Source of the DNA: Tubulanus polymorphus
Lineage: Eukaryota > Nemertea > Palaeonemertea > Tubulaniformes > Tubulanidae
Assembly (NCBI RefSeq): GCF_964204645.1
Contig: NC_134030.1
Location: 3,325,855 to 3,389,854, forward strand
DNA: 64,000 nt
Direction: 5' to 3'
Of this stretch, positions 38,101-53,100 are shown one piece after another (the stretch's first letter is position 1; each line of letters begins with the position of its first letter). A model generated the notes under the pieces. That model made no database searches. It saw only the letters and a list, made by a program, of their open reading frames with translations, and was not told where the DNA came from. A program made the translations under genes and the position numbers.

Positions 38101-41100
38101 CATGTATATCTAGATAGATAAACATCATTTTCAAATGTTGAAAAGAGAACAAACAAACATGCAATGTGTAAATATGAATTGAGTCTATAAAAGCGTCGAT
38201 GATACGTATACAGTTTTATAGATGATTGCCGTACACTGTGTGTGTTTTTTCATGCAGTATTTGAGATCATTTCAAAAAGTTTCATGATATAAAAATATCC
38301 CGATTGGGTGAAAAGAGGCCTCATTTCACAAAACAGGTCAAACAATGTTTTTTCATTATTGGCTACTTTCGATAAGCAAAAGAATCCCAAACTGAATTTT
38401 TTTGTGAAACTGGACTCTGGGTCTGGTTTCATTTTCGATTTTTCATATAGAGCTTAAACATAGCAGGCTTCATGTGTTTTATTCAGCTATCTGGCTAACT
38501 CCATATTTCTAATAAGCTCAACAATGAATTTATTCATAAAACCAGGCCTCAATTCATTCTTAATTTTTTGAATATACATAATACATTCTGACATATCATA
38601 AAAACATTCATTGTATATAATAGATGTGAGATATTCTGAAATACAACAAGTTTTTACAAAATATCCCCAATTCTGAAAAAATTAAGTCAAGACACACATT
38701 GAAAGCTTTAAACGAATGGATGAAATTTTCTAATTTTTCTTATTTAGTCTTTCAGCGGAAAACATATATATCTGATGAAGCGACTAGGACTAGGTTTATC
38801 GATAGCCACAGGTCCGTCTTAGAGGAAGCAATGCAGTCCTTCAATATTGGTTTGTGAAACATTGTTCTGAGTTTGCTGCAGATGCTGTAGTTTTTACTAA
38901 ATGATTAGCCCTTTTTTGAAATAAGAATCGTCCTTGAAAACAGCTGGTAATGGGCTCAAATACGAACCTCTTGTATTTACGACTGATTAATGAATGGATC
39001 ATTTGACAATCAGTCACTATATCTGCCTGGTCAACATGTGACTGGTGATCGACAGCAAATGACAGGTCACCACGCTGACGAGGGCCTGTGGCTATGGGCC
39101 TGTAACATTAACCTAATACTAGATTTCTGAGCCTTGTTTCATAGTGAATCCAATGGACCATTTTAAAAGGTGTCTCGGTTAGAGCCATCAAAATATACGT
39201 AGATCTAAGATTGCTGTCGTTGAAAACGAATCTTCATTAGTTTTTGTTCACAATGAAAAAACACTTTCACCAAGAAATCAAAAACCTCAATCTACGATCA
39301 GTTTGTATATCATAGATAGATACGATAGTTCAAACAATCATCGCTATATTCTGAAGAGAAGCTACTCAGCCAACAGATAATATATATATAACACGATCTA
39401 TAATTATCAGTTCAGTTTGAAAACTGAGTTAAAATTCGTACGTTTCCAATGCTTAAACTACAGATACGTAAAGAATCGCGCGATAATAACGAAAAATAAT
39501 ATAAAGTCCGAAAATGTTTCCTTAACCCTTTCAGTGCTGACTAATTAATACCCTATAGTGCTGGAGAAAATTTGAAAATTCTAAAAAATTCCACCCTAGT
39601 GTGTTGAACAATGGGAATACCACTATAGTGCGTCTACACCGCAGTGCGGTGTATCATTAGTTACTAGTATTTCACTATGTTTGACACTTTCTGCCATTTT
39701 TCAATAGAGATAATTACAAATTACTAATTACATCAATACACCGCAGTGCAGTGTGCTAGCAAAATCCATCACTGATTTATACACCGCACTGCGGTGTAGA
39801 CGCACTGAGAGGGGTTAACCAAATAGTTTATTCAGTATTCCTGAAATGACTATTAGAATAAAGTCGAAATACCAAATAAACTTCTAGCTCAAGGAAACAT
39901 TTTCAGACTAAGTATTAGGCCAAAAAAAATTGATACCTTGTTTCTCCGCTCTGCTGAGCTTGAACGTTGACCCGGCCAGCCGCCTATCTACCCTATACAT
40001 TACTTTTTTTTAAATCGTGATCAATTTCACCATAACAGACCCGGCCGCTATGGAAATGAACTGTTTATGAATTTAATCATATTTTACAAAAATGACCCGG
40101 CCGCTGCGGAGAAACAAAGTATCATTTTTGCTTAGCCTTATTTGTTGTTATTATCGTCATATTATCGTCACAACACGGATCTAGTGTTTTATCAATGGTT
40201 ATTTAACTCAAACTAAGTCAAACTCTAACTGAGAACTTTAGAACCGAAAACCTGAAAATCCACGGAACTTTTTCTACTTAAATTCAGCTATTTCTGAGGC
40301 AAACTATACAATAGTAGATCTGAAAGCGCGGCTGAGACAGAGAAATAGGAGGGACGTGTATGTGCTTGTATAAACATCGAAGACCGGTGGGTTTGAAACA
40401 TTCCGGTCACCTGTGAATGACGTTGAGTAGTTTTCGCCGCTGTCGACAGATTGATGACGCTACGTCGCGGTTTCGTAGGTTTTTCCGCAAGAAGACGCTT
40501 CTATTTTTTCGGTAGGATTAAAGAACGAAAATAAAATATAAAATAGACACGGAGAAAAAGTAACCTTAAGAAAGCGGATTCGAAACTAAATTTACGAAAG
40601 CTTTTTATCTACGGATGAAAAAACAAATCCGGCCCAACCAGGCAGGCGTGGTACATAGGACTGAAATAAAAACGGTAAGGTAGAAAAAACAGAAATATAG
40701 ATAGTATTTCTATGAAACCATGCCCAAAAACTTGATACATTTAAACATTATAAGCGTTTTAAGGAACAAAATTTTCATCGCAGCAGCCAAACATTATTTA
40801 ACTACAAAATAACTCGGTTTAAACTTGACTTGACTCAGAGCTCAGCTAGAATCAAGTATGAAAATCTCTAGAAATGATTCGAAGAAGTAACTTCATGGAT
40901 CTGCAGGTATTGTACTTCATGAATGACTACTGAAGAACTTTCTTTACTATAGAGCCATAAATCACTCACTTGACTCATGGACCTATAAGTCCATGCTTGA
41001 CTGTAATAATGTTTGACTGGGGCAACGATCAAATCTACACTATGAAATATCTATATTGTACAATGCGATGAAATAGAAAGACTGCTGCGATCTACGTCAT

Positions 41101-44100
41101 CGCACTCGGCTGAGAGAAGAATGATAAATCTCTAAATGGACGACACAATAGTTAAATAGTATAAGCAGCAGCATTCAGGATTCGTTTGACTGTGGCAGCT
41201 TTCACCTCATATATAATTTACCTGAATTATGTGGCCTCGAACGTCTTGTATTGGAACTGAATATGATATCGGCTATAGCAGTAATATATATGATTATTGT
41301 TATCATTGATTAATTCAGATTAGAATACAAGAAATAGAGAGGAAGAGAGAGAAGAAGAGAGAGAGGAAGAGGGGGCGCAATCGAAATAGCTTTAAATCTC
41401 ATGAAAAGCTTTGAACATTCTGAGTAAAACGTTGCAAGTTGAAGCTTCTTAGAACATTCGTTATTCATATTGACTGAGTTCGTATTTCATTATGCAAAGT
41501 AGTGGAGGTTTATGGGTGAATTTTTGAAAACATTGGCAAAAAGACGAACAATGCAGAGAGAATCTTCGAACTAAGACTGTGCCACTGGACCCTGGGGTCA
41601 GTTGCGCACTCATGGCTTAGATCTAGTCTTAGTTCTATAAACAATCTTAAGATCTAAGACTAATATCGGACTTACATCACTGTACAACTGGGCCCAGTAT
41701 TTTAGCATCTTTACATGTAGGTAATGACAGTAGAAATGCATTCATAATATGTATTTGAAGAGAAGATATATTTTCAGACATTCTATGAATGATACGTTGG
41801 GCTGCATGTTCTAGTTACCTTTATTCTCGAATTGTACTGAAGAAATAAACCAAATTTAAAAAAAAAAAAACTAAAACGAAAAAAAACATCGTTCGCAAAC
41901 TGGTGTCGGTATTTTTTTCGATTGAACGATTAAATTAAAATCTCGAAAACAAAAATAACGGTTATAAAAAGTTTGAACGAAACAACGAAATAGAAAACGG
42001 GAACATTTTGTAAGGAATTACTCGTAATACGTACAATTAGATATTTACGTGAAATAACTCCTCGATTCTAATTAAAATATTACCATAAAAAAACTGTTAG
42101 AGAAAATAGCACGATCCAGTTACATCAGCTCAGTTCGACTATATAAAGTTAGGGCCTTTCTTTGATCGCTTATTTTTTAGTCTTCCTTCGAGTTTTCATC
42201 TCAATTTTTCAATAGCAAATTTTTTTTGTTATGTCCGTTTTGATTTTCAATTTAGCAACTTGTAAAGTTGTGTTCATCTAAAATCTCGTGGTTTGCAAAA
42301 AAAGTTTTTTTTTCCCATTTTTCCCCATCATAAGAATCAAATTACTACAATTTTCACTCCTATTTTTATTCTTTTTTCTGCAGTCCGTCAGAGGGTTTTA
42401 TGCAGAAAATACTAAAAATAATAATAAAATGATTATTATTTTCTTATTCTGTTCCCTTTTAAAATGCCTATTATAAATTTTTTTTTCAATTTCAATTTTT
42501 CTCTCTTCGCCCTCCCATTTCCCTTAGATTTTAAAATGCCTATTATAAATCTTTTTTAAATTTCAATTTTTTTCTCTTCCCCCTCCCATTTCTATCCGTC
42601 ATACTCCAAGTGATTAGAAAAAAAGCCTAAGAGTATTTCATTTCCAATATTCTAGGCCATAACTCAAATCAGAGCTGTGGAACTGGATCCGGCATTTCAG
42701 ATTGCATTGTGTGAGAGAATGAGAAGTGAGTGTGGCACCAAATTCATTATAAATATCAAACCCTGATTCCAACATGCCGATAAACAAGAGTTGCCAACTC
42801 TATACTACGAGAGAACAATCCCTCTGGATCCGGACCGGATAATGAGAGGAAATCAGTCTTTTCCAGACAATTCCATTTCATGATTTATAATAAAGCTGTT
42901 TAAAAACATTCAAAGAAAACTAGAAGAGAAAATTATTATGGACGATGCAGAGAATAGAGAACTGTTTCCAGATCTTGAATATATAATATATATATATATA
43001 TGTATCTATGGAAGCTAGATTGATAATACGGCGCTGTCCCTGGCAAGCTGGGATGGTTGGCAACTCTGAATGATAAGTTAAAATACATGCAGTCGACAGT
43101 ATTTATTCGTTTATTGATCTCAATAGTGTATTTATTATTATTGATTCATGTGCAGTCAGACAATTACCATACGATTGGGTATGCAAGCTCGAAAAGACAA
43201 TCTCTGCAAAAAATTCAATCAATTCAAATATTGATGATGACTTGCTCGACCGACCCACCGTCCATCTCTGTCACCGTTATCATTCTTAAGTTTTATTCAT
43301 CATCGCGAAATATCGAAATCAAACTCAGGGAATTTAGACATAAACCAAAAAATTAATCATTCTAGTGTTTATTTTTCTTATTCAGTGCTTTGATGCGATT
43401 ATGAAAGTGAAAATCAGTACGATTTATAACGACGAATCAAAGAATATCTAATAATCATAATCTAAAGAAACCGGTGTCAACTAGAAGCAAATCATTTCTA
43501 CGATAAATCAGTGTGTTAATTAGAGCGAGCCGTTGATTAATTAAATTTCACTACATACTCACCGGTAAAGATTTAGCGTTGTCTAATTTCACCATGAGAA
43601 TAGCGGCGGAAAGTTGATGATGTTGAGTTTCGACACCGGTCTGACGAATATTAAACAACGTCTAAAAAACAATCAGAAAAATACGCTTTTAATTCATTTC
43701 ATCAATTCAGATAGTTTCAGACGCAGACAGTGAAATCAATTAGAATTCATACAATGAATAGTTAAACTATGTGAATTACGTACATGAAATATCACCAATA
43801 TTACGAGAGAAATCCCACAATAACGAAGCCAAGATTGAAAAATTTTATATCGGAATGATTATATTTGAGGAGCGACGTTTCGGGTAACAACTGTTAGCCA
43901 TCATCAGGCGTACTCAAATACAATCATTCTGATATAGAATTTTTCAATCTTGGCTTCGTTATTGTGGGATTTCTCTCGTCATCATCATACACGGATATTG
44001 TGTATCTTCTCGTCTAATGACCAATATTCACTCTATTTCACTTCGATTTGTTACTTACTTCAATTTGAAATATCAAAACTCATAAAATTAATACCGCTAT

Positions 44101-47100
44101 TCATGAATATAGATTACGGAGAGGTGGTTGAGGGTAAAGCAGATTGTGAACACGTGTTCTTGTGATTTATGGAGCTGAATTAAAACTCAGTATATCGATA
44201 GCTGATTTAGTTAAGCTGAAAACTAAATGAAATGAATGAATATTTGAAACGTCCAAATACAGTAACCCTCACCTAACTCAGACGAAACTAAATTCTTTTC
44301 TGATTCTGTCTTTTTTTCCAATCCTTAACTTGGAATATTCTTACCTCCACCAATTTTCATGGTGTGCCTGAATTAGGTGAGGTTTACTGTATGATCCACC
44401 ATAAATTGATCTGATTTGATTTGAACATCCAATTATTTGAATACAGTTCTTCATTTGTGAGTAGTTGAAACTAGAATATAACGAACTACGTATTGAAAAT
44501 GAACTGATTTTGACTCCAGGGAAAAGTTGAACTCACAAATGTGAAGCTGAATTGATCGTTACAATATTGCAGATTACTAAAATCTTAAGTGTTTTAAAAA
44601 TTCTTCATATGATTTCATATTACACCTCTGGATATACCGGGTAGGTACCCGAATCTGGTACCGGGTAGGTGCCCTGACCTGGAACCGTGTAGGTACCCCG
44701 AACTGGAATCAAATAACTTTTGAATCATTAATACGAAAAAAGCAACAAAATTTTCAACAATGAATTGAACAGCCACGGATGATTCTGCGCTTTACGGCAA
44801 AAATTATATAACTTTGATTTTGAGTTAGGCGACAAAATATTCAAGATAAAAAAAAAACGATGAACATTGTAATTAATAATGAACGAGGGAATCCGGGGGT
44901 TTGGAGTAAACACCGCTTCAAACTTACCACAAATAACAGCAGAGAGTTATTGAATACAACATGCACGCGAGCGTACGTTTCAATAAATATGAAAAATAAC
45001 AATATTTTCATAGAAATATCAAAAAGAAATATCTTTAAAAACACGGTCAAGATGGACATTAATGTCACTTACAATTCATCCATCAATCTTACAATTAATT
45101 ACCACTGTAGTCCACTGTGGCAATTGAGGATTCTACAATTCATGATTTTCTCAAATTCAAGAAATGACAGTACCGTATCTGAACCATTAAGAACCTTGAG
45201 AGTTTGATTTGTTTAATACTTCACATGGGAGGTTCCAAATCTAGATGAAAGTTGATTAAAATTATCTAAATTTAGATTGACTACTGTGTCCTACTGTAAG
45301 GCACGCCATCTAGTGGCCTAGCTGTTGCAGCGCGGGCTCCTTATCTAAATGCAGGATGAAATGATGAATGATACAACTATAGTTATTAGTAGTAAGGTAA
45401 CTATGCAGTAATGCAGCACAGTGCGGTCTAGAGAGAGAGCACTTTAGCTTGAATTCACGCAATATTGTTATAGAACTATGTTATGTGCTAGAGCCCAATA
45501 ATTGCATCGATCCCTTTTACCTTCTGTGCTCCCTTAACTGAAATCTAATATGGAATCGAAAAAAATAAAACCAATAAACTAGGGGTCCGGGGACACCATG
45601 CCCACCTGGTGCACCATGCTTGACAACTGACAGTTTCAATATTCAACGCCCCAGACAAACTATTCAGAACGCACAGTTTTCAAAATTCAGGCAAAAAATG
45701 ACCTTTTTGGGGCTTGGATCTTGTTACATGTATCCGATTGACCCAATTTTTCTTACGGTGATGGCCCCTGGGAGATACATATGCATATGAAACATCAAGA
45801 TAGTTGATCAAAGCATTTTCAAAATTTCCCTCGAAAACTTCAAAAATGTATAAAAATTGCTAATTTTGGCGAACAACAATGGCTGCCAGTCGGCCATTTT
45901 GATTCTGATCAGGCCAATTTTTGGGTTGAAGGTGTATCTTGGGTAGATACATGTATAAAGCAAATATGAAGAGAAATCCAGAGAAGCATCTTCAAAACTT
46001 CCCAAAATAACTGGACTCCATCTACGGACCGAAGGATGGGCGGATGACAGGCGAAAAGTAAACACAACAGCCTGTTGGGACTAAATTTCCAAATGGGCTA
46101 AAAAGGGCATCGATTCCTCAAAATACTGAAAAGCAAAATATGAATAACGTAAACCTCTAATATATGATATGTATATATACATATATACAGGTAGATAGCA
46201 GGTCTGCCAACATTGAAATCCACTTAACTACATCATTGAGTATTAGATAGAGACCAGCTAAAGTGTGGGTTTGATCTGAATTCATATTTCAAATATGGAT
46301 TTCTCTTAAACCCGATGACTTTCATCGATACCGAAGGCAACATCCGTCTCTCGTTACTTCAACTAACATTTCGTTTTAAATAGAAAATCATTAGGCAGAC
46401 CTGTTGATAAAATGAATTCTGACACCCCCCATCTAGTAACCATTGTAGTGTTCCATGCAGCCAATAGAGCTGGTTGCTGTATATAAAATCACCAGCTCTC
46501 GTGGTGTGTTTGTTTGTGTGTTACATACTGAACGAAGAGCCATTGAAACTGAATTGCTGCTTGCAGGTGATTTTTTCTTGTTGATCTGTTCGAGTTTGTT
46601 GAGGAACTGATTATATTTTGTGATATGCTGCAAGTTAATTTTAACCGTCAGAACATGAATTTAACATCTACTAAACACTTTAAATATCATATTCAGTTTA
46701 AAATCCTAATCCTAACATTCAAATCCCTCAGTGGTCTTACACCAAAGTATATACAGTTACTTGTACGATACAAATCATTTACTGGAATTTAAGATCCCAG
46801 CTAGTTGACTCCCGTGTCTATCCAGTCTCAGTCGGGTATAGAGCCTTCTCGCACTCGACCCCAGTACCCATTAACACTTAAAGAGTATAAGACCACTGAT
46901 CATTACAAATATGAATAAGACAGAAAAACTACATGAAATACATACATCATCAAGTTGCGAAACATCGGGACTCAAGTGTAACCACGTTAACTGAAGACGA
47001 ACGCTGCCTGATTTCACTTCTTCCAGATACAGCCACTAGACACATAAAATAATACAGCATGTTAGACACGTCAGAATTTACAGAGTAGAATGTAGCATTC

Positions 47101-50100
47101 ACTGAGATAGGCTCGGAAATTCACACTGTAAGCAGCAGGACTCGGCACTGACATCGTTATTGCGATGGAATGTGACCAAATCGGATAATGGATACTTTAT
47201 CACATCCAAAAACAGACATGCTAATCGTCACTTTTCTAGCGATTAAAATTCGTAAACCTTAAGCTAATTGAGACGTTTCAAAGTTTTACGGCTCCAGGTA
47301 TTTTCATTATAAATAATAATTCTATACTTACAGTGCTCATTTTACCTTTATCAGCAACAGCTTCAATATCAACAGTACCCCTGAAACATACGTTTACACA
47401 TAAACATTGAATAACTAATAACAGGCTGTACTGATCGTGATGACGATATTCAGATGTTTACCTGCCCAAGAAATCATCCTTATTTCCGGGATCTTCGTCG
47501 AAAACTTCCAATTCCAACATTTGTCCGCTTCGCTGGTCGACGATGGCCTAAAACAACAAACGCTGAAACTACAGTTCATGAAAGTTGAATTCATAAATTT
47601 CGCTTATCCACACAAAAAATATACAAACCATACCTCAAAATATTCCTCCCAAACTGGATCTAGAGAATTGTTGACCGTTTTAGTCTTGAAAGTTTGGGCT
47701 CCAACTGTCGAATGAAACATAGATAAATAGAGATAAAAACGTAGGTAAATAGTAATAAATTCAACCCGTGACTCGTACGGAGACAAGGCGTTTAGTTAGA
47801 ACTCGTACCGTGTAAAACTACGTAAGGATCAGATTTTCCTTTACCGACCAACGCGATATCAGCTTTTATCAAGTCCTTCGCTTTATCAACATTTATACGT
47901 AAAACTCCCTGAAAATATCGGTTAAAGACACTGAAGTTAAAACAGGATTTAAACAGTGACAGGATTTCAACAGTGAGCTCCCTCCCTGTATGACAAACAG
48001 ATCTGTGACAAATGACACAATCAACAAATCAGAAGAGACTGCTCCCTGAAAAACAGAGCTTCAGAAGAATGACTGAGCTACTTTTCAAATTCCCTCGACT
48101 TCAAAGAAGAGTCAGTATTCCCTGAATTTCCTGGGAGGGAAAAATAAATCTGGATTTCCGTGGAACTGTAAGAAGCCTGGTACGCGAAATAATGATTGGC
48201 ATCAGGTCGAATTGAGACAGGAGTTATAGAGATGTACGGACAGATGCACGTCGTACCTGCGGTTGAGGGTGCTGCAGTCTGCTTAAATCGATGTTATCAC
48301 AAAGAGAAACCGGTATCGAGTTTGGAAGAACGAGGAAATTAGCGATCTGTTCACAGATGACACCTCTGAGAATATCGCTGAGTCCGGGAACGTCTAACGC
48401 ATCGGCTAGATTCGTCAGATTGAAATTAACATACTGAAATATATACATAAATCATTACTAATTAGGCTATTTACAATTCAACAACTGATTTCTGAGCACT
48501 ATCATGTTCAGGGTTGGGTCCGAAGTATTGATTAACAGTAATAGATGTTGAGAAGAGCGATATTTCTTATTCCCTCGATGTAGGAATGAGAGGGTTTGGG
48601 GTTGTGACATATCTGATGCATGATGAGGGATTTGGGCTTCAATGATTAGTGGATCAATGAGTTGAAAATGCTTTATCTCGGTAGTTTTGAAGGGCACAAG
48701 ATAATCTGTAGCATTGCCCGATAATAAAGTCAGTCCGATCCGACATTGACGTTCTTGTGCTAAAACACTAAACTTCCCTCCGCCTGGGAACTATCGGGAC
48801 ACCCGGTCGCATGCGGACTGAAATGGCTGATGTACTCACGGGATTTGTTAAAAAGAAAACACGAAGTCCACCGATCAGAGGAGATACCGGAATCAATGGT
48901 TTAAATTCCACTCGTAATTTACCACGAATCTGAAATTAGAAATAATTCCGATCAATCATAGAAAGAACGAGCATCGTACGACTAGTAACATCTGGTCACG
49001 TGAGATTAATCCATGACCCGTAACGTATTTACATCTACGATGATAAAACCCACTATAGGTATACAAAATTTTTTAAGAGACACAACGTTTAGGAATGTCT
49101 CTAGAGCCCATCGTCAAAATAAACTCAAATAAACTCTGAAGATGGGTGGAAGGATTCTGCTCGAAGCATAAGAATATCATGGGTCTATAAAAGATATGTC
49201 CCTAAACAGAATACGAAACGTTGTGTCTTTTGATTTCAATTTTTGATAAATAAAATTTTTTATATTTTTCAAAAATTTTGTATATAGGCCTCGACTTATT
49301 ATCTATTCTCCATGTCAGAGTGTACTCTACGCTCTAAGACGATATTTACCTGAATGTCCTTAATTCCTGCCTGTAAACCTCGAATAGATACCTTTATATC
49401 TGCATCACTCATGTATCTGAAATAATCGATATCATCTTTTATTCCTCTGGCTGCTGCCAATTGAGAGAACGAGTCAGTTTTCTTCAACAGTTTCCTCGTC
49501 GGTCTCTAGAGCTGACATACGTAAGTAGAAAACCGAGTCCGAGCGTAAACTTACATTAAATCAACATCGAGAATTATTTCATCACGTTTCACGTTGTCAA
49601 TAAAACATTTCACTCCTCCAATACGAGGTGGCTGCAAATATATCATCACAAACAATTATTTCATACTGGAAATCTAAAATTGATCAGGGTGGCCATTTCT
49701 ATTGATTGGACTTATCACTTTTCCCCTGACTTTTCCCTGACAATGAACGTTGTTTTCCCTGACTTAATCAGCTAAGAATCCAATCAATTAACACAGTCAA
49801 ATATGAAAGACATAGACGGAAACTGTTTGATTTTAAAACAAATTTCCCTGATTTTCAGGTTTTTATAAAATTCCCTGATTTTCTCAAGGCCACCCTGTTC
49901 GATCTAGCGATAAAACATTGGAAAAGTAGGGGCTGCTTAACTTCACCAAGAACTGTGGAATTGGGCCCTGGAATATTCGTATCTTACATTCGATCGAACT
50001 GGATCATGTAGACTGTATTCAATTCAACCGTGCTTAATTACAATTCGTTTATTTTACTTTTAACAATTGAATATTGATGTAAACTGTAGGGTTTATAATG

Positions 50101-53100
50101 ATTGAAATATAAGCCGAGCACCAGCTGTGTTTCACAATACAACACATATTGCTTCCTAATGAGGAGAGGATTTATAAACACGGGTGAAATTACTATCGAG
50201 TCTGATAAGTACAATGGATGCCGGGGTACCAGCTGAGGGGTGCAGGATCCAGGCTGAGGGGTGTAGGATCCAGGCTGAGGGGTATAGGATCCGGGTTAAG
50301 GGGTGCAGGGTACCCGCTGAAGGGTGCAGGATCCTGGCTGAGGGGTCTAGGGTCCTGGCTACGCTTTGACATTGCTTTTATAAAGAATTAATGATGAGTT
50401 TCAGTAATTACTCATGGGACTGAACAAAAATCAAGCACTTGTTTACTGATATAAAACTATCATTATCATATACGGACAACGTTTCAATTACTCAGTTATC
50501 GGTCGTGTTCTAGATAAAATCATTGTTAACACATTCAGATAAGAGCACCAGCTACCTTAACATTTTTCCTAGTTCTATGTATTCTGGATTTTTACCCGTT
50601 ATTGATTAAAATAATAGGCCTTGCAGCCGAACGACAGGAACTAAACTGTACTATTGAACCAGGCAAAATTTATACCTCGCTTTAAAAACGGCTTAAACGC
50701 TATCATCTGTTTATTTCACTAATGTATTATTTGTATATATCCTTAAATATATGAGTTTACGCGGGTTTGGTGTACGGGATCAGTTGTTGACAGATGGCAC
50801 CAGAATGTGAATTTTCAGAACCGGATCCAGGGTAGAGATTAGAGAATCCCGCACTACTAAAGATGAAGTCTGAAAAGTTTCCTCTATTAAGCTATTGATT
50901 CAACACTTTGACTATAACATATTAGTCCTCTTTAGGAATCACTAGACAGTATTTTTTACCCCCATGAGAGCAGAAATAGTTCTTGAAAGAATCTCTGTCC
51001 TTGACAAGGAGAGTACCAGAGACTCAATACAATGATACATGGGAGAGGCCTGCCACTGATATTTTCAATGTCTAAGTCATATTTGTTGTATTAAGAGGGT
51101 CTTCGGATTTACTGATTAACTGTGGATTGAATTGAAAATCGAGTTCTGTAATTACCACAAAAATAGTCTGGATCCAGCACATCATATCTCGAACAGAACT
51201 GATGAAAGTCTACAAATTTGATGAAATTTTTAATGCATTTACTTACGATGTCACCCAGATCGATTTTGGAAAACTTGAATGATTTCAGATATCCGGGCAT
51301 ACTTTCTACAATCTTAGGTTCGACAGTTTTAATCAATATCTCGGTGGTCATTTCTCCGATATACGGCCACATCTTAGAAATCATCTACAACAAAATAACA
51401 TAACATAATCAACATTCAATCCTTTGATACTACACTTTACAAGACTGATTCAGTTCCAAGGAAAAGTTGAATGGTTGTCCTCATTAATAGCACAACCCAC
51501 AGCAACTACTGGAAACCACAATTTGAGTTGAGCTAGTTCATGAAACTGGAACTATACCCAGACGGAGGCAGATCCAGGATTTTTTTCGAAAGGGGGGTGC
51601 TCTGCTGGTTATTCAGATGCTACGAGCACAGAAGGGTAAAAGCAATGTATACGTGTTTTAGGAGAACTCCTATGGATCCATGCCTGTCAAAGCTTAGTGG
51701 CACAGTTAGGCCTAGGAAGTGGAAGAATGGTCCCACTTAGTTAGATTATTTACCTTGTTAACCCATTCTGCTCGTTCAATATCAGGAAAATAAACCTATA
51801 AAAAAAGTAACAATTCCATTTATTCATCTTGAGAACAGACTGAATACCACAGACACAGACCAAGAGGAAAGACCCAAATGCTGTTTATTTTATAGAGAAA
51901 ATATTATCTTATATTGGCATTACATTATATGGACCAATGAATGATTAAGTCTGGATTTTGGTAATTGGCAACTCAGTTCATTCATATTTTGTTAAATCAT
52001 TTGTAAGGAATGGTTTTATTTGGATATTTTCTTGGAAGAAAAAAATGTATGTCGTTTAGACTGGAATAACAAAGACTGGCCTTGAAAATTCCCGGTGCTA
52101 GGCCAATTTACAACTGTTGTATTCATTGGATGATATATGGTATTGTTAGTGAACAGCCTAGAGACATTCTACAGCCAGTTGCCACACCTGACTGGTCAGG
52201 TCACCAGAACTAAATTGGTCGCACCGCATTGAACACCGGTCTCATACAAGGCAAACTTTCGAACTCATCAGTTATCAGAGCTCTTTGATTTAGTGTTTAG
52301 GGTAGAGGCATAGAATTCTTTTTTAACTCACAATTTTATATAGGTCCCTAGGTAGACATATCATATTGAATTATATTTAATACCTTTGCATATCCAAATA
52401 GCATTTCTTTAATACTTTTCAGTTTTAATACAGTGGCGTTGGAAGTGAGCGACAACAGCAGCGAAAGCCGAAGCAATAATTTACTGAATTGCATTTTTTT
52501 CCGTTGAATATCATGTTTTTGACGAAATTGAAATATATTCGCCGTGGCTATATATAAGGACTTGTCAAAAATCTGCGATCTAAAAATTGCACCTATCTGA
52601 AGGTTATGGTTGTGTTAGGGGTACGAATTTATAAACTAGTAGTATGTTTATTGGACCATGTTTACCTTAATGTCAATGTTTTACCCAAAAATCTGTTTCT
52701 AACAAATTAATCTTATTTTCATGAATACAATAATTAGGTATAAGTGCTGATCCGCACCTCTCCGCGTAAACGGTTCAATCAATTACATTAGATATCATTG
52801 TTTCAGATTCAAAATTCAGCAATTCAGTACATTGCCATTGGTTAATTCTACGATATCTTCACTAGAAAGATTTTAGCCTGGATTCTGTCTTCAGCAGATT
52901 GCGTCAATCACGAGAGGTGCGGATCTGCACTTTTACCCAATAATGATGATGATGATGATGATGATGAAGATAATAATGACGGCAATGACATACCCAGGAT
53001 GGTAAATCCTCGACCCGAGCGAGAATCGATTTTTTCTCATCACGAGCGAGTTCATGCGCGATCTCAATCTGTAACTGACGCTTACGTTTATACCTCTCGT

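Noticed and set aside
38772-38803. CTGATGA followed by a short hairpin, hammerhead-like
   Set aside because: The GAAA half of the core and stem I are missing.
44860-45207. 115-codon plus frame in an ESYT2 intron
   Set aside because: AT-rich composition, no promoter, splice partner or motif.
45808-46065. 85-codon minus frame
   Set aside because: It falls within a dispersed repeat with no splice partners or domain.
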